In this document: in pieces, positions 24,865-33,633 of the stretch
Position numbering within the stretch: the stretch's first letter is position 1
Layout of the letters: each line of letters begins with the position of its first letter
NCBI GenBank assembly: GCA_913775525.1
Contig: CAJYLH010000008.1
Coordinates: 62,001-126,000 of the forward strand
From: an uncultured Chryseobacterium sp.
GTDB taxonomy: Bacteria > Bacteroidota > Bacteroidia > Flavobacteriales > Weeksellaceae
Length of the DNA stretch: 64,000 bases
Direction: 5' to 3'
Position numbers and translations under genes: made by a program
Notes under the pieces: model-generated
Seen by the model: only the letters and a program-made list of their open reading frames with translations
Told to the model about the DNA's origin: nothing
The model's database searches: none

Positions 24865-26196
24865 ATGTTGGAAAAAGGGAATTTTGTACAGCAGTTGGGA
24901 AACCTGGTCACATTACCTTCAGAGCATACCTACCTTCTGGCGGTAAGCGGCGGGGCAGATTCCATGGTCCTGGCACACCTGTTTAAGCTCACGGATCAGA
25001 GGTTTGAGATCGCTCATATCAATTACGGGCTCCGTGGGGAAGACTCGGACCTGGATCAGAAAGTGGTGCAGGATTTCTGTTCCCGGTTCAACATCCGAAT
25101 GCATCTTTATACCGTGACAGACAAGGACCGGAAACCTGAACACTCCATACAGCTATGGGCCAGGGAAATCCGGTACCGCTTTTTCCGGGAAGTACAGGAT
25201 CAGCACCAACTTGAATTCCTGGTTACCGCTCATCACCTGAATGACCAGCTGGAAACATTCATCATCAATCTTTCCAAAGCAGCCGGAATCAGGGGACTCA
25301 GCGGAATTCCCGCTTCTGCTAACGGGATCATAAGACCTCTACTTCCTTTTTCAAAAGAAGAGATTTACCGGTTTGCCCAAGTCAACGGCATCGAATACCG
25401 GGAGGACAAGTCCAATGCCAAAAATGATTACCTGAGAAACAGCATCAGGAACGAAACAGTTCCGAAACTGATGACAACCCATGACAATTTCCTGGGAAAT
25501 TTCAGGAAAAGCATTTCTTATCTGAACCAGGTCAAGGATTTTGTGGATGAACAGGTCTATGCGATAGAAAAACAGATTTCTTTTTTTAACAAAGGCTGTA
25601 TAATCTTATCCAAGGAACAGCTCAGCCGGCAAAGTGATTTCGTAAAATTTGAAATCCTGAAAAAATACGGTTTTACGGCTGAAGAAGAAATACCTAAAAT
25701 ATTCACTGCTGAAAACGGAAGCACTTTCTTTTCAAAAGATTATCAGCTGACCGTACACAGGGATGAACTGATCTTTACATTGAATGATGAAAAACATGGT
25801 CAGAGCGATGAGGCGGTTATCCTGACTGAAAATTTTGACTTTTCTGAAAACCGGATGGCAATTAATCTCGAAGATAATATAAATACCAATGGGGAAACAA
25901 ACATTTCCTTTGAATGGGATTTTGACGCACAAAAGCTGAAGTTTCCCCTGAAGCTGAGAAGGCAGCAGGCTGGTGATGAATTTTTCCCGTCAGGATTTTC
26001 CGGTAAAAAGAAAGTCTCCAAGTTTTTTAGGGACGAAAAATTATCTATTTTAGCGAGGCAAAAAATATGGATCCTGGCCGATGGCGACAATACCGTACTC
26101 GGGGTTGTTCCCCTAAGGCAGGACAGGCGATATGAAGGTGATGGGAATACCGTTAAGATTCTCAAAATTTTTAACAAGAGACAACATGAAATTTAA
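24865..26196 (+). CDS. tilS: tRNA(Ile)-lysidine synthase TilS
   Basis: A 443-residue PP-loop enzyme that makes lysidine at C34 of tRNA-Ile(CAU), so that it reads AUA codons. The P-loop SGGADSMVLAHLF is at about residues 30-42, followed by AHINYGLRGEDSD and ARE.RYRFF, typical of TilS. The C-terminal domain contains KFPLKLRRQQAGDEFFPSGFSGKKKVSKFFRDEKL, the substrate-specificity region. The stop overlaps the next gene's start region, so dsbD is coupled. The ATG start at 24865 is preferred. Confidence 0.95.
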   Translation: MLEKGNFVQQLGNLVTLPSEHTYLLAVSGGADSMVLAHLFKLTDQRFEIAHINYGLRGEDSDLDQKVVQDFCSRFNIRMHLYTVTDKDRKPEHSIQLWAREIRYRFFREVQDQHQLEFLVTAHHLNDQLETFIINLSKAAGIRGLSGIPASANGIIRPLLPFSKEEIYRFAQVNGIEYREDKSNAKNDYLRNSIRNETVPKLMTTHDNFLGNFRKSISYLNQVKDFVDEQVYAIEKQISFFNKGCIILSKEQLSRQSDFVKFEILKKYGFTAEEEIPKIFTAENGSTFFSKDYQLTVHRDELIFTLNDEKHGQSDEAVILTENFDFSENRMAINLEDNINTNGETNISFEWDFDAQKLKFPLKLRRQQAGDEFFPSGFSGKKKVSKFFRDEKLSILARQKIWILADGDNTVLGVVPLRQDRRYEGDGNTVKILKIFNKRQHEI

Positions 26197-28255
26197 AAAC
26201 TGGTTTTTATTAATCCTCTTATTCTTAGCAAACGGGATTAATGCACAGATAAAAAATCCTGTAAAATTCAAACTCACAGTCAACGACTTAGGCAATAATC
26301 AATACGAAGCGGTCCTGAATGCTACCATTGAGAACGGCTGGCATATTTACTCCAAAGACCTTCCCGAAGACACGGGAATCCCTACGGAATATAAGGTTTC
26401 CGGAAAAAACATCGAACTGGTAGGAAAGTTTACGGAGACCGGAAAAAAGCATGAAGAGTTTTCCGAGGCTTTCGGCGGCACGATTGTCTACTACTCAAAT
26501 GCTGCCGGCTTCAAACAGAAATTCAAGCTTAAAGATGCTGCCAAGCCCGGTGAAGTGGTGGCTGAAATTATGTATCAGACCTGTGACGACCGGGTGTGCC
26601 TTGCGCCGAATACGCTTGAGTTCAATCAGAAAGTTACGCCTAAAGGAGCTGTTGAGGAAACCGCCGTTGCAGAAACAGCACCGGAAACAAAAGACTCCGT
26701 TACAGCTGCCGAAACTGTTACGGAAAATCCTTCAAAGACAGCCATTACCGTTACGGAAAGCTCAGCACTTGATCCAAAACAGCTGAAAATACAGTCTATC
26801 GATATCAAAAATCCACTGACGAACTGTGGCACAGGATCTTCGAAAATCAATGAAAATTACTGGACTTACCTCTTATTGGGGTTCATCGGCGGACTGATCG
26901 CACTGCTTACGCCATGCGTTTTCCCGATGATTCCTCTTACGGTTTCCTTTTTTACGAAAGGGAATAAAAATAAGGCTAAAGGCAAGCGTGATGCACTGAT
27001 CTATGGGTTCTTCATCCTTTTGATTTTTGTATTGCTCAGCGTACCTTTCCACCTGATTGACGGTATTGCAGGGAATGTTTTCAATGAAATCTCCACCAAT
27101 GTGTGGCTGAATATCGCATTCTTCATCATCTTTATTTTCTTTGCAGGAAGTTTCTTCGGATACTATGATATAACGCTGCCAAGCTCTATTGCGAATAAAT
27201 CTTCCAAAGCAGAAGAAGCCGGTGGGATCATCGGGATTTTCTTTATGGCTTTAACGCTTGTGATTGTTTCATTCTCCTGCACAGGTCCTATCCTGGGAAG
27301 CTTACTGGGGAGTGCAATTACCGGTTCGGCCAATGTACCGATGCTGCTTACTTTTGCACTTGCAGGTTTCGGATTGGCATGGGCAGTGATTTTCGGGCTT
27401 CTGGCTTTATTCCCTCAGGCTTTACAGAGCCTTCCGAAGTCCGGCGGCTGGATGAATACGGTAAAAGTGGTTTTAGGTTTTGTGGAACTGGCTCTTGCCC
27501 TGAAATTCCTTTCCAAAGCAGACCTCGTTTCCAAAACATTCTTCATTAAGAGAGAGCTTTTCATCGCCATCTGGATTGTGATTGCCATAGGACTGGTGAT
27601 TTACCTGTTCGGACTGATCCGTTTTCCGCATGATGATAAAAAGCCTAAGATTTCACTGACCAGAAAAATAATAGGATTGCTCGGGATTGGTTTTGTGATC
27701 TATCTGATCCAGGGGATTATGCCGGCTGAACGTCCGAAACTGCAGTTACTGAGCGGAATTTTGCCTCCGCTGAATGTCAGTTATTTCCATGATGAAAAAG
27801 ACGGCATCCTGGGCATGCACCCGGAACACGATTTCTTTACGGCAATTGATCTCGCTAAAAAAGAAGGCAAGCCTATCCTGATCGACTTTACCGGATATGG
27901 CTGTGAAAACTGCCGTAAAATGGAGGAATTTGTATGGAGTGAACCGGATATCCTGCCGATCCTCCAGAATGATGTAGTCCTCGCTTCTTTGTATGTGGAT
28001 GATAAAGAAGAGCTTCCGGAGAATCAAAAGACGAAGATTGACCTTGGCGACGGGCAAATGAAAAAAGTAAAGACTATAGGAGACCGATGGAGCCTCTTTC
28101 AGACGGCTAATTTCAATAACAATTCACAGCCGCATTATGTACTGCTTACGCCGGACGGAAAAGTAATCAATACTCCGGTTTCAGGATACATGGAAAAAGA
28201 TAAGTTCAAAAAATTCCTGGAATGCGGTGTGAGCTACTTCAAGAAAAATAAATAA
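26186..28255 (+). CDS. dsbD: thiol:disulfide interchange protein DsbD
   Basis: A 689-residue protein that carries electrons from the cytoplasm to periplasmic disulfide reductases. A signal peptide ends near residue 18. The N-terminal domain has the pair YQTCDDRVC. The core has about eight helices with the membrane cysteine motifs LLTPCVFPMIPLTV and SFSCTGPILG. The C-terminal thioredoxin domain has the active site CENC at residues 573-576 (FTGYGCENCRKM). The start overlaps the tilS stop: the ATG at 26186 gives a proper signal peptide, while the longer in-frame start at 26132 lies inside tilS. Confidence 0.93.
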   Translation: MKFKNWFLLILLFLANGINAQIKNPVKFKLTVNDLGNNQYEAVLNATIENGWHIYSKDLPEDTGIPTEYKVSGKNIELVGKFTETGKKHEEFSEAFGGTIVYYSNAAGFKQKFKLKDAAKPGEVVAEIMYQTCDDRVCLAPNTLEFNQKVTPKGAVEETAVAETAPETKDSVTAAETVTENPSKTAITVTESSALDPKQLKIQSIDIKNPLTNCGTGSSKINENYWTYLLLGFIGGLIALLTPCVFPMIPLTVSFFTKGNKNKAKGKRDALIYGFFILLIFVLLSVPFHLIDGIAGNVFNEISTNVWLNIAFFIIFIFFAGSFFGYYDITLPSSIANKSSKAEEAGGIIGIFFMALTLVIVSFSCTGPILGSLLGSAITGSANVPMLLTFALAGFGLAWAVIFGLLALFPQALQSLPKSGGWMNTVKVVLGFVELALALKFLSKADLVSKTFFIKRELFIAIWIVIAIGLVIYLFGLIRFPHDDKKPKISLTRKIIGLLGIGFVIYLIQGIMPAERPKLQLLSGILPPLNVSYFHDEKDGILGMHPEHDFFTAIDLAKKEGKPILIDFTGYGCENCRKMEEFVWSEPDILPILQNDVVLASLYVDDKEELPENQKTKIDLGDGQMKKVKTIGDRWSLFQTANFNNNSQPHYVLLTPDGKVINTPVSGYMEKDKFKKFLECGVSYFKKNK

Positions 28256-28279
28256 TCCTGTTTTAAAGATTATACATGA

Positions 28280-28307
28280 CCCTGTCTGAATGACAGGGCA
28301 TTTTTTT
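28280..28307 (+). terminator. terminator of tilS-dsbD
   Basis: A 7-bp stem (CCCTGTC, GACAGGG) with loop TGAAT is followed, after CA, by seven T. Confidence 0.8.
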
Positions 28308-28453
28308 ATTGTGATGTTCCAAATGCACAAAATGAATTTATACACAAATTATTAATCAATCATTTTCGGTATGAAATTTGCATTTTTAAAACAAAATAAA
28401 TGTCATTTATTTATCGTTAATCAATAAACGTTTAACATTTAAAAATACAAACT

Positions 28454-28978
28454 ATGGCTGAAATTATTGCACAAGAGAAACAAGGCGGCAAACAGAGAAA
28501 AAAACTCATCAGAGTGGATATGACACCCATGGTGGATCTGGGTTTCCTGCTGATTACCTTTTTTATGTTTACTACCAACTTTACCAAACCGAACGTTATG
28601 GACTTGGGATTGCCAGCAAAAGATCCGGATTCCCGTCGTAAAGACCTCCCTGTGATCAAGGATCTGAATCAGGTTACCTTTATTTTAGGCAAAGACAATA
28701 AAGTTTTTTACCATCAGAGCAATAAGAATGACCTGAATACAAAAAATCTTAAAGAAACTGATTTTAACGGGATCCATATTTCAAAGATTATCTCAGATGC
28801 TTATAACCATGCCCCTGACAAAGATATTTTCACTATTATCATCAAACCTACCGATGATGCCAGTTACAAAAACTTTGTAGACATGCTGGATAATATTGCT
28901 ATTTCCAAGAAAGACCGGTATGGCGTTACAGACATTAAACCCTGGGAAAAGAAAGTTTACGAAGACGTAACAAAATAA
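28454..28978 (+). CDS. exbD: solitary ExbD family protein
   Basis: A 174-residue ExbD. The N-terminus is basic, and the membrane helix (about residues 25-45) holds RVDMTPMVDLGFLLITFFMF, nearly identical to the operon copy at 11422. The periplasmic part also shares FTKPNVMDLGLPAK, LGKDNKVFYHQ, IIKPTDDA and YGVTDIKPWEK. There is no exbB, tonB or other exbD beside it, and it has its own terminator on each side, so it is a single-gene unit. It is probably a duplicate that inserts into the ExbB ring made from the 10.5-13.5 kb operon, perhaps under different conditions. AT-rich DNA precedes it without a clean -7 box. Confidence 0.95.
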   Translation: MAEIIAQEKQGGKQRKKLIRVDMTPMVDLGFLLITFFMFTTNFTKPNVMDLGLPAKDPDSRRKDLPVIKDLNQVTFILGKDNKVFYHQSNKNDLNTKNLKETDFNGIHISKIISDAYNHAPDKDIFTIIIKPTDDASYKNFVDMLDNIAISKKDRYGVTDIKPWEKKVYEDVTK

Positions 28979-28983
28979 CCAAT

Positions 28984-29011
28984 AAGAGCATTTTTAAAGA
29001 TGCTCTTTTTT
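28984..29011 (+). terminator. terminator of the solitary exbD
   Basis: An 8-bp stem (AAGAGCAT, ATGCTCTT) with an 8-base loop is followed by TTTT. The -7 box of the next gene starts four bases after it. Confidence 0.8.
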
Positions 29012-29014
29012 GTT

Positions 29015-29022
29015 TACTTTTG
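29015..29022 (+). promoter_or_regulatory. -7 box of lipoprotein gene
   Basis: TACTTTTG matches TAnnTTTG, directly after the exbD terminator and 20 bases before the ATG at 29043. Confidence 0.45.
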
Positions 29023-29042
29023 AGAAAGATATTTTTATACTG

Positions 29043-29546
29043 ATGAAAAAACTATTGCCTGTATTGGCCATTACAGCACTGGCCATTTCATGTTCTAAAA
29101 AAGAAACAAAGCCTGGCTCACAGCAGAAGGACAGCATACAGATTGTTGATTCTATTAATAAGGCAAGAACGAAGATCAATGACAGCATCCACTCACAAAA
29201 CCGGTTCAGGGATTTCAGCGGAAGCCATAAGTTTACCCATAACCTGATTAAGACACCCGGTTCCGTGAACTTCAGCAAAATCAGCGGGGAAGCAGATCAC
29301 TACGATGTTTCCGGGACCATTACATCCGGTAAAAATAAAGTGACCATCAAAGGTTTCATGGCCGTTGTTTCAGATAAGCACATGAACTTCACGGGAGAAA
29401 TATCCCAGAACATCAGCGAAGACGGAAAGGCTTACACCAGAAAAGGAACCAAAACGTTTTCATCCAAAGACGGCGGTAAAACCTACAGGCTTCAGGATAT
29501 GGTGAATGGTTCGGGATTTGTTGATTATATCGATATTCATTTTTAA
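29043..29546 (+). CDS. hypothetical lipoprotein
   Basis: A 167-residue protein with no family I can name. The ATG at 29043 gives MKKLLPVLAITALAISC, a lipobox; the upstream in-frame start at 29010 lies in the terminator. The Cys is followed by SKKETKPGSQQKDS and a beta-rich domain with DVSGTITSGKNKVTIKG, perhaps a lipocalin-like or adhesin-like fold. It precedes an alpha/beta hydrolase by nine bases, so the pair is likely co-transcribed. Confidence 0.75.
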   Translation: MKKLLPVLAITALAISCSKKETKPGSQQKDSIQIVDSINKARTKINDSIHSQNRFRDFSGSHKFTHNLIKTPGSVNFSKISGEADHYDVSGTITSGKNKVTIKGFMAVVSDKHMNFTGEISQNISEDGKAYTRKGTKTFSSKDGGKTYRLQDMVNGSGFVDYIDIHF

Positions 29547-29555
29547 AATAAAGAT

Positions 29556-30338
29556 ATGCTGAATTTTGAAAGGAAAGGAAACGGAAAAGAGGTATTGGTC
29601 CTCCTCCACGGATTCATGGAAAACCTCTCGGTATGGAAAGATATGGAACCTTACCTGTCTGAAGATTTCTCACTTTTAAAAATAGACCTTCCGGGCCACG
29701 GGCAGTCGGATATCCTTGCGGATACCCATACAATGGAACTGATGGCAGAAGAAGTAAAAAACGTGGTAGACCATCACCATCTGGAAAAAATTCATCTGCT
29801 GGGACACTCTATGGGAGGCTACGTTTCCCTTGCCTTTGCAGAACGATACCCGGAAAGCTTAAAAAGTATGACCCTTTTCTTTTCCAGTTACCTGGCCGAT
29901 GATGATGAAAAGAAGGAACAGCGCATTAAGAGCTACCGCATTATTAAAGATGCATTCAGTCATTATGCAAAAGCAGGAATCCCGAATTTATTCAATCCCA
30001 ATGAAAAGGACATCTTGGAAGGCAAGATAGAAACAGCCTTGGAAACAGCCTTATCTACGAATCCTCTCGGCGCTTTAGCCTGTGTAAAAGGCATGGTGGA
30101 AAGGACGGATAAGAAGCATATTATGGATTCTCTCGAATCTAAGATTTTAGTTTTGGCCGGCAAGCACGACCAGGCTGTAAAAACAGAAGCTGTTATCAAA
30201 GGCCTGCCGGACCGTACCAATATTAAATCCTATGTCGTAGACTGCGGGCACAACGGCCATTGGGAAAAGCCTGCAATATGTGCGCAAATCATCAATACAG
30301 AGCTGCTCCATAACCTGCCCAAAAAACTCGTCCTCTAA
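29556..30338 (+). CDS. alpha/beta hydrolase
   Basis: A 260-residue alpha/beta hydrolase. The oxyanion motif is LLHGFMENLSVW, the nucleophile elbow GHSMGGY is at about residues 87-93, and the catalytic Asp (GKHDQAV) and His (GHNGHWEKP) complete the triad. It resembles esterases or C-C hydrolases such as YbfF and MenH. The substrate is unknown. It follows the lipoprotein by nine bases and is nine bases before the patatin gene, so the three form one unit. Confidence 0.88.
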   Translation: MLNFERKGNGKEVLVLLHGFMENLSVWKDMEPYLSEDFSLLKIDLPGHGQSDILADTHTMELMAEEVKNVVDHHHLEKIHLLGHSMGGYVSLAFAERYPESLKSMTLFFSSYLADDDEKKEQRIKSYRIIKDAFSHYAKAGIPNLFNPNEKDILEGKIETALETALSTNPLGALACVKGMVERTDKKHIMDSLESKILVLAGKHDQAVKTEAVIKGLPDRTNIKSYVVDCGHNGHWEKPAICAQIINTELLHNLPKKLVL

Positions 30339-30347
30339 CAGCTGAGC

Positions 30348-31139
30348 ATGGGTTTATTTTCCTTTAAAAAAAAGAAACCGGTCATCGGACTCACTCTTTC
30401 CGGTGGCGGAATGCGGGGAATTGCCCACATTGCAGTGCTTAAGGCGCTGGAAGAATACAACCTCAGGCCGGATATCATTTCCGGAACCAGTGCAGGCTCT
30501 CTGATTGCAGCCTTCTATGCATTCGGAAAAACGCCTGACGAGATGCTTGACATCGTCAGGAAGACCACTTTTTTCTCCCGTTCCTATTTGAGGCTTTCAA
30601 AAAACGGGATTTTCAGCTCCAATTTCATTCTTAAACTTCTTACCGAACATTTCCCGGAAGATAATTTCAATGTGTTGAAAATGCCGGTATATGTTGCTGC
30701 CACGGAAATGACCCATGGTATCGTGGATTTCTTTTCGGAAGGCGAGCTGTTTGCCCCGCTATTAGCTTCTTCCAGCGTTCCGTTTGTACTGCCTCCCGTA
30801 AGGATGGGTACAAAGATCTATGTAGACGGCGGCGTCCTGGATAACCTTCCGATAGAGCCGATCATGGATCAATGTGATTTTCTGATCGCATCCCACGTTA
30901 ATTCGATCACCTATGATGAACTGAGCAACATGAGCCTCATGAAAGAGTTCGACAGGATTTTACACCTGGCTATTGCCAAATCTGTCTATTCAAAAGTGAA
31001 GCACTGCGATATTTTCCTGGATCCTCCTAAAATGACACAGTTCAGCCTGTTCAATAAAAAATTTATTGATGTAATGTGCGAGGAAGTCTATGTGTATACC
31101 TGTAAGGAGCTTGAGGAGAAGGGGTATAGAAGAATCTGA
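30348..31139 (+). CDS. patatin-like phospholipase family protein
   Basis: A 263-residue protein. The oxyanion hole is GLTLSGGGMRGIAHIA, the catalytic Ser is in SGTSAGSLIAAF and the catalytic Asp in DGGVLDNLPI. These are the complete patatin dyad and motifs, so it should be an active lipid acyl hydrolase. There is no signal peptide, so it is predicted to be cytoplasmic. It is last in the lipoprotein/hydrolase unit. Confidence 0.9.
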   Translation: MGLFSFKKKKPVIGLTLSGGGMRGIAHIAVLKALEEYNLRPDIISGTSAGSLIAAFYAFGKTPDEMLDIVRKTTFFSRSYLRLSKNGIFSSNFILKLLTEHFPEDNFNVLKMPVYVAATEMTHGIVDFFSEGELFAPLLASSSVPFVLPPVRMGTKIYVDGGVLDNLPIEPIMDQCDFLIASHVNSITYDELSNMSLMKEFDRILHLAIAKSVYSKVKHCDIFLDPPKMTQFSLFNKKFIDVMCEEVYVYTCKELEEKGYRRI

Positions 31140-31140
31140 G

Positions 31141-31196
31141 GGTGAGAGGGTTTGAGAGTGATAGAGTTGGAGTGTTTGAGTGTTTGAGTGTAATGG
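31141..31196. repeat. short G/T-rich imperfect repeat
   Basis: Imperfect repetition of GAGTGTTT/GAGAGTG-like units begins three bases after the patatin stop. The remaining gap (31197-31326) shows nothing more. Confidence 0.45.
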
Positions 31197-31326
31197 GAAT
31201 TGAATGTTTTAAGTTTTAACTGAAGTATGATTTCAGGTGGTCGGAATAACCTGATGAACAAATTATTCCGGATACAGTATGATTTATTCTGATTGATTAG
31301 ATTTTCAGGTCTTTTAGCCTTTTTCT

Positions 31327-32331
31327 TTACAGGTTTTCTTCTTCAATCCTTTTTTTGAAGGTTTCGATCGTTCCGTGTAACGATTCATATGATTTCCCTC
31401 CGGCAGCATTGATATGTCCTCCGCCACTAAAGTATTTACGGGAAAACTGATTCACGTCCACATCATCCTTACTTCTGAACGATATCTTAATAAAATCATC
31501 ATACAGGTCCTCCATAAAGAATGCAGCCATCTTTACGCCCAGAATACTGAGCCCGTAATTCACAAAGCCTTCAGTATCTCCTTTTTGGAAACCGTATTCC
31601 TGTAATTCTTTTCGGGTAAGGTACAACACGGCAACTTTACCCTCATGCACCACTTCTATCCTACCGAGAATGAGCGCAAGCAGATGAAGCCTGGAAACTG
31701 TATTCGTGTCCCAGGTATTGGAGGTAATCATGGCAGGATCTGCGCCTTTCTCAATGAGGTTAGCAATAATCCTGTGGGTTGTGGCACTGGTGGAACGGAA
31801 ACGGAACCCTCCCGTATCGGTCATAATTCCTGTATAGAGGCATTCCGCAATATCGTGGTTCACCAGTTTTTCATCATCCATCGCTTCGATAAAATGATAG
31901 ACCATCTGGCAGGTAGCAGGAATGACCGTATCGGAGTAAACAAAATCAAATGATTCCGGCTGCTGATGGTGGTCAATCAGGATTTTCTTCCCTCTTGCAT
32001 TAACCAGCCAGTCTCCCAACAGTCCGATCCTGGAGGGTGAATTAAAATCCAGGCAGAAAATAACATCTGCAGACTGAATGATTTCAAAGGCTACCTTCCT
32101 TTTATATTCGGCAATAATTGCTTTTTTAGCTTCCGGCATCCATTTCAGAAATTTTGGAAAGTCATTCGGGACTACCACATCAGCTTCTATCCCTTTCTGC
32201 CTTAAATAATGTTTAAGCCCTAAGCTTGAACCTATAGCATCCCCATCCGGGTTGTAATGGGTAAGAATAACGATTTTGTTTTCCGGAATAAGTAAGGTAT
32301 TGATTTCTAAAAGTTCTGCGGGGGTAAACAT
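31327..32331 (-). CDS. nrnA: DHH-family oligoribonuclease/pAp phosphatase NrnA
   Basis: A 334-residue protein that degrades short oligoribonucleotides and hydrolyses pAp. The first DHH-domain motif is THYNPDGDAIGSSLG (about residues 24-38), then CLDFNSPSR, the DHH itself in ILIDHHQQPE, and DTGGFRFRST. The C-terminal DHHA1 domain has the glycine-rich GGGHINAAGG (about 304-313). It is convergent with the patatin gene. A TATCTTTG -7 box lies at 32362-32369 (minus). Confidence 0.93.
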   Translation of the reverse strand: MFTPAELLEINTLLIPENKIVILTHYNPDGDAIGSSLGLKHYLRQKGIEADVVVPNDFPKFLKWMPEAKKAIIAEYKRKVAFEIIQSADVIFCLDFNSPSRIGLLGDWLVNARGKKILIDHHQQPESFDFVYSDTVIPATCQMVYHFIEAMDDEKLVNHDIAECLYTGIMTDTGGFRFRSTSATTHRIIANLIEKGADPAMITSNTWDTNTVSRLHLLALILGRIEVVHEGKVAVLYLTRKELQEYGFQKGDTEGFVNYGLSILGVKMAAFFMEDLYDDFIKISFRSKDDVDVNQFSRKYFSGGGHINAAGGKSYESLHGTIETFKKRIEEENL

Positions 32332-32361
32332 AGGATGTTTATTTCATTAAATTTGAGTTTC

Positions 32362-32369
32362 CAAAGATA
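32362..32369 (-). promoter_or_regulatory. -7 box of nrnA
   Basis: TATCTTTG on the minus strand matches TAnnTTTG, 30 bases before the nrnA ATG. Confidence 0.5.
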
Positions 32370-32489
32370 GAGCTTTTCAACCAACCGTAAATATTATTTT
32401 TACATATTAAGAACGAAGTGCATGGCAAAATATGGCTACCGGCACATCGCAATAGTGTCTGAAATAATTTCAAAAAAAAATAATTAAAA

Positions 32490-32520
32490 TTTGTAGCTTC
32501 TAAAAAATTATATATCTTTG
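32490..32520 (+). promoter_or_regulatory. promoter of rpmH
   Basis: TTTG (32490-32493), exactly 19 bases, then TATCTTTG (32513-32520). This is one of the two cleanest Bacteroidota promoters in the window. The rpmH ATG lies 44 bases downstream. Confidence 0.8.
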
Positions 32521-32564
32521 CAACCTGAAAATTAAACAGATAATTACGATTTAAACATAAAGTA

Positions 32565-32723
32565 ATGAGTAAAAGAACATTCCAGCCATCAGAAAGAAAG
32601 AGAAGAAACAAACACGGTTTCAGAGAAAGAATGTCTACGCCAAATGGAAGAAGAGTTTTGGCTGCGAGAAGAGCTAAAGGCAGAAAGAGATTAACTGTAA
32701 GTGCTGCACGCGCTAAGAGATAA
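32565..32723 (+). CDS. rpmH: 50S ribosomal protein L34
   Basis: A 52-residue, very basic protein matching L34 along its length ([19 protein letters not shown] at the start, [10 protein letters not shown] near the end). It is a stabilising subunit of the large ribosomal subunit. It is transcribed alone from a perfect two-element promoter (32490-32520), with a hairpin at 32748-32779. In many bacteria rpmH lies beside rnpA, but here no rnpA follows. Confidence 0.97.
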   Translation: MSKRTFQPSERKRRNKHGFRERMSTPNGRRVLAARRAKGRKRLTVSAARAKR

Positions 32724-32747
32724 TTTCAACATTATCATATACAAATC

Positions 32748-32779
32748 ATGCTTGAAAAGAAGTTTTTCAGGCATTTTTT
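32748..32779 (+). terminator. terminator of rpmH
   Basis: An 11-bp stem with one G-T wobble (arms 32748-32758 and 32764-32774) is followed by TTTTT. Confidence 0.7.
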
Positions 32780-32873
32780 GTTGTTAAAATTTACTAAAAT
32801 TAACGTCTTTTACGTTTCTTTTCTTTATTTTTAAACTCTGAAATCTTTTAGAAAAGCCTTATACCACTGAGTT

Positions 32874-33584
32874 ATGCCACATACACATATTTCCGGAGAG
32901 AACATCATACAGCTGCAGCATGCTAAAATTGCGCAGAAAAACTTCACTGTTCTTTCTGATGTTAACCTTAACATCAAAAAAGGAAGGTTCTGTTATCTGA
33001 TCGGTAAGACCGGTTCCGGGAAAAGTTCCCTTCTGAAAACATTATACGGGCATATTCCCTTGGTAGCCGGGCACGGATCGGTCGTAGGATTTGATCTTGC
33101 AAAACTGCGAACATCAGACATCCCGAACCTCAGAAGGAAACTGGGTATCGTTTTCCAGGATTTCCAGCTGCTTTCCGACAGGACAGTGGAAAAAAACCTG
33201 AGATTTGTCCTGGAGGCCACCGGATGGAATGATAAAGTAAAAATAGAAGATCGTATCAATGAGGTTCTAGGCAGCGTCAACATGAAGAGCAAGAAACATA
33301 AAATGCCTCATGAACTGTCCGGAGGAGAACAGCAGCGTGTTGCTATCGCAAGGGCACTACTTAATCATCCTGACCTCATCCTGGCCGATGAGCCAACCGG
33401 AAACCTGGACCCTGAAACTTCTAATGAAATTATGACCCTCCTGAAACAGGTTGCTATGGAAAACGGAGCTGCCGTTATTATGGCTACCCATGATTACCAT
33501 ATGATCCAGAACTTCCCGGGAGAAGCCATCCGTTGTGAAGACGGAAAGGTATTCGTACTGAATACGGCAGAATTATTTGAATAA
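32874..33584 (+). CDS. ftsE: ABC ATPase FtsE
   Basis: A 236-residue ABC ATPase. Walker A is GKTGSGKSSLLKTL at about residues 44-57, the Q-loop is VFQDFQLL, the signature is LSGGEQQRVAIARAL and Walker B is LILADEPTGNLDPET. The sequence fits FtsE, which with FtsX regulates cell-wall hydrolases at the division site. No ftsX lies next to it. Assignment to FtsE rather than another lipoprotein-type ATPase rests on the overall match and is fairly safe. It has no close co-directional neighbour. Confidence 0.85.
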   Translation: MPHTHISGENIIQLQHAKIAQKNFTVLSDVNLNIKKGRFCYLIGKTGSGKSSLLKTLYGHIPLVAGHGSVVGFDLAKLRTSDIPNLRRKLGIVFQDFQLLSDRTVEKNLRFVLEATGWNDKVKIEDRINEVLGSVNMKSKKHKMPHELSGGEQQRVAIARALLNHPDLILADEPTGNLDPETSNEIMTLLKQVAMENGAAVIMATHDYHMIQNFPGEAIRCEDGKVFVLNTAELFE

Positions 33585-33633
33585 TTCAGAGATCCATAAA
33601 GCTTGACACATCAGCAAATGCTGGATTTCGATT

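Noticed and set aside
31197..31326. Weak inverted repeats (GGAATAA...TTATTCC) between the patatin and nrnA genes
   Set aside because: The stem is only 7 bp, AT rich, with a long loop and no T-run, so it is not called a terminator.
32339..32611. Minus-strand frame of 90 codons
   Set aside because: It runs antisense across the rpmH promoter and the start of rpmH and has no recognisable features.
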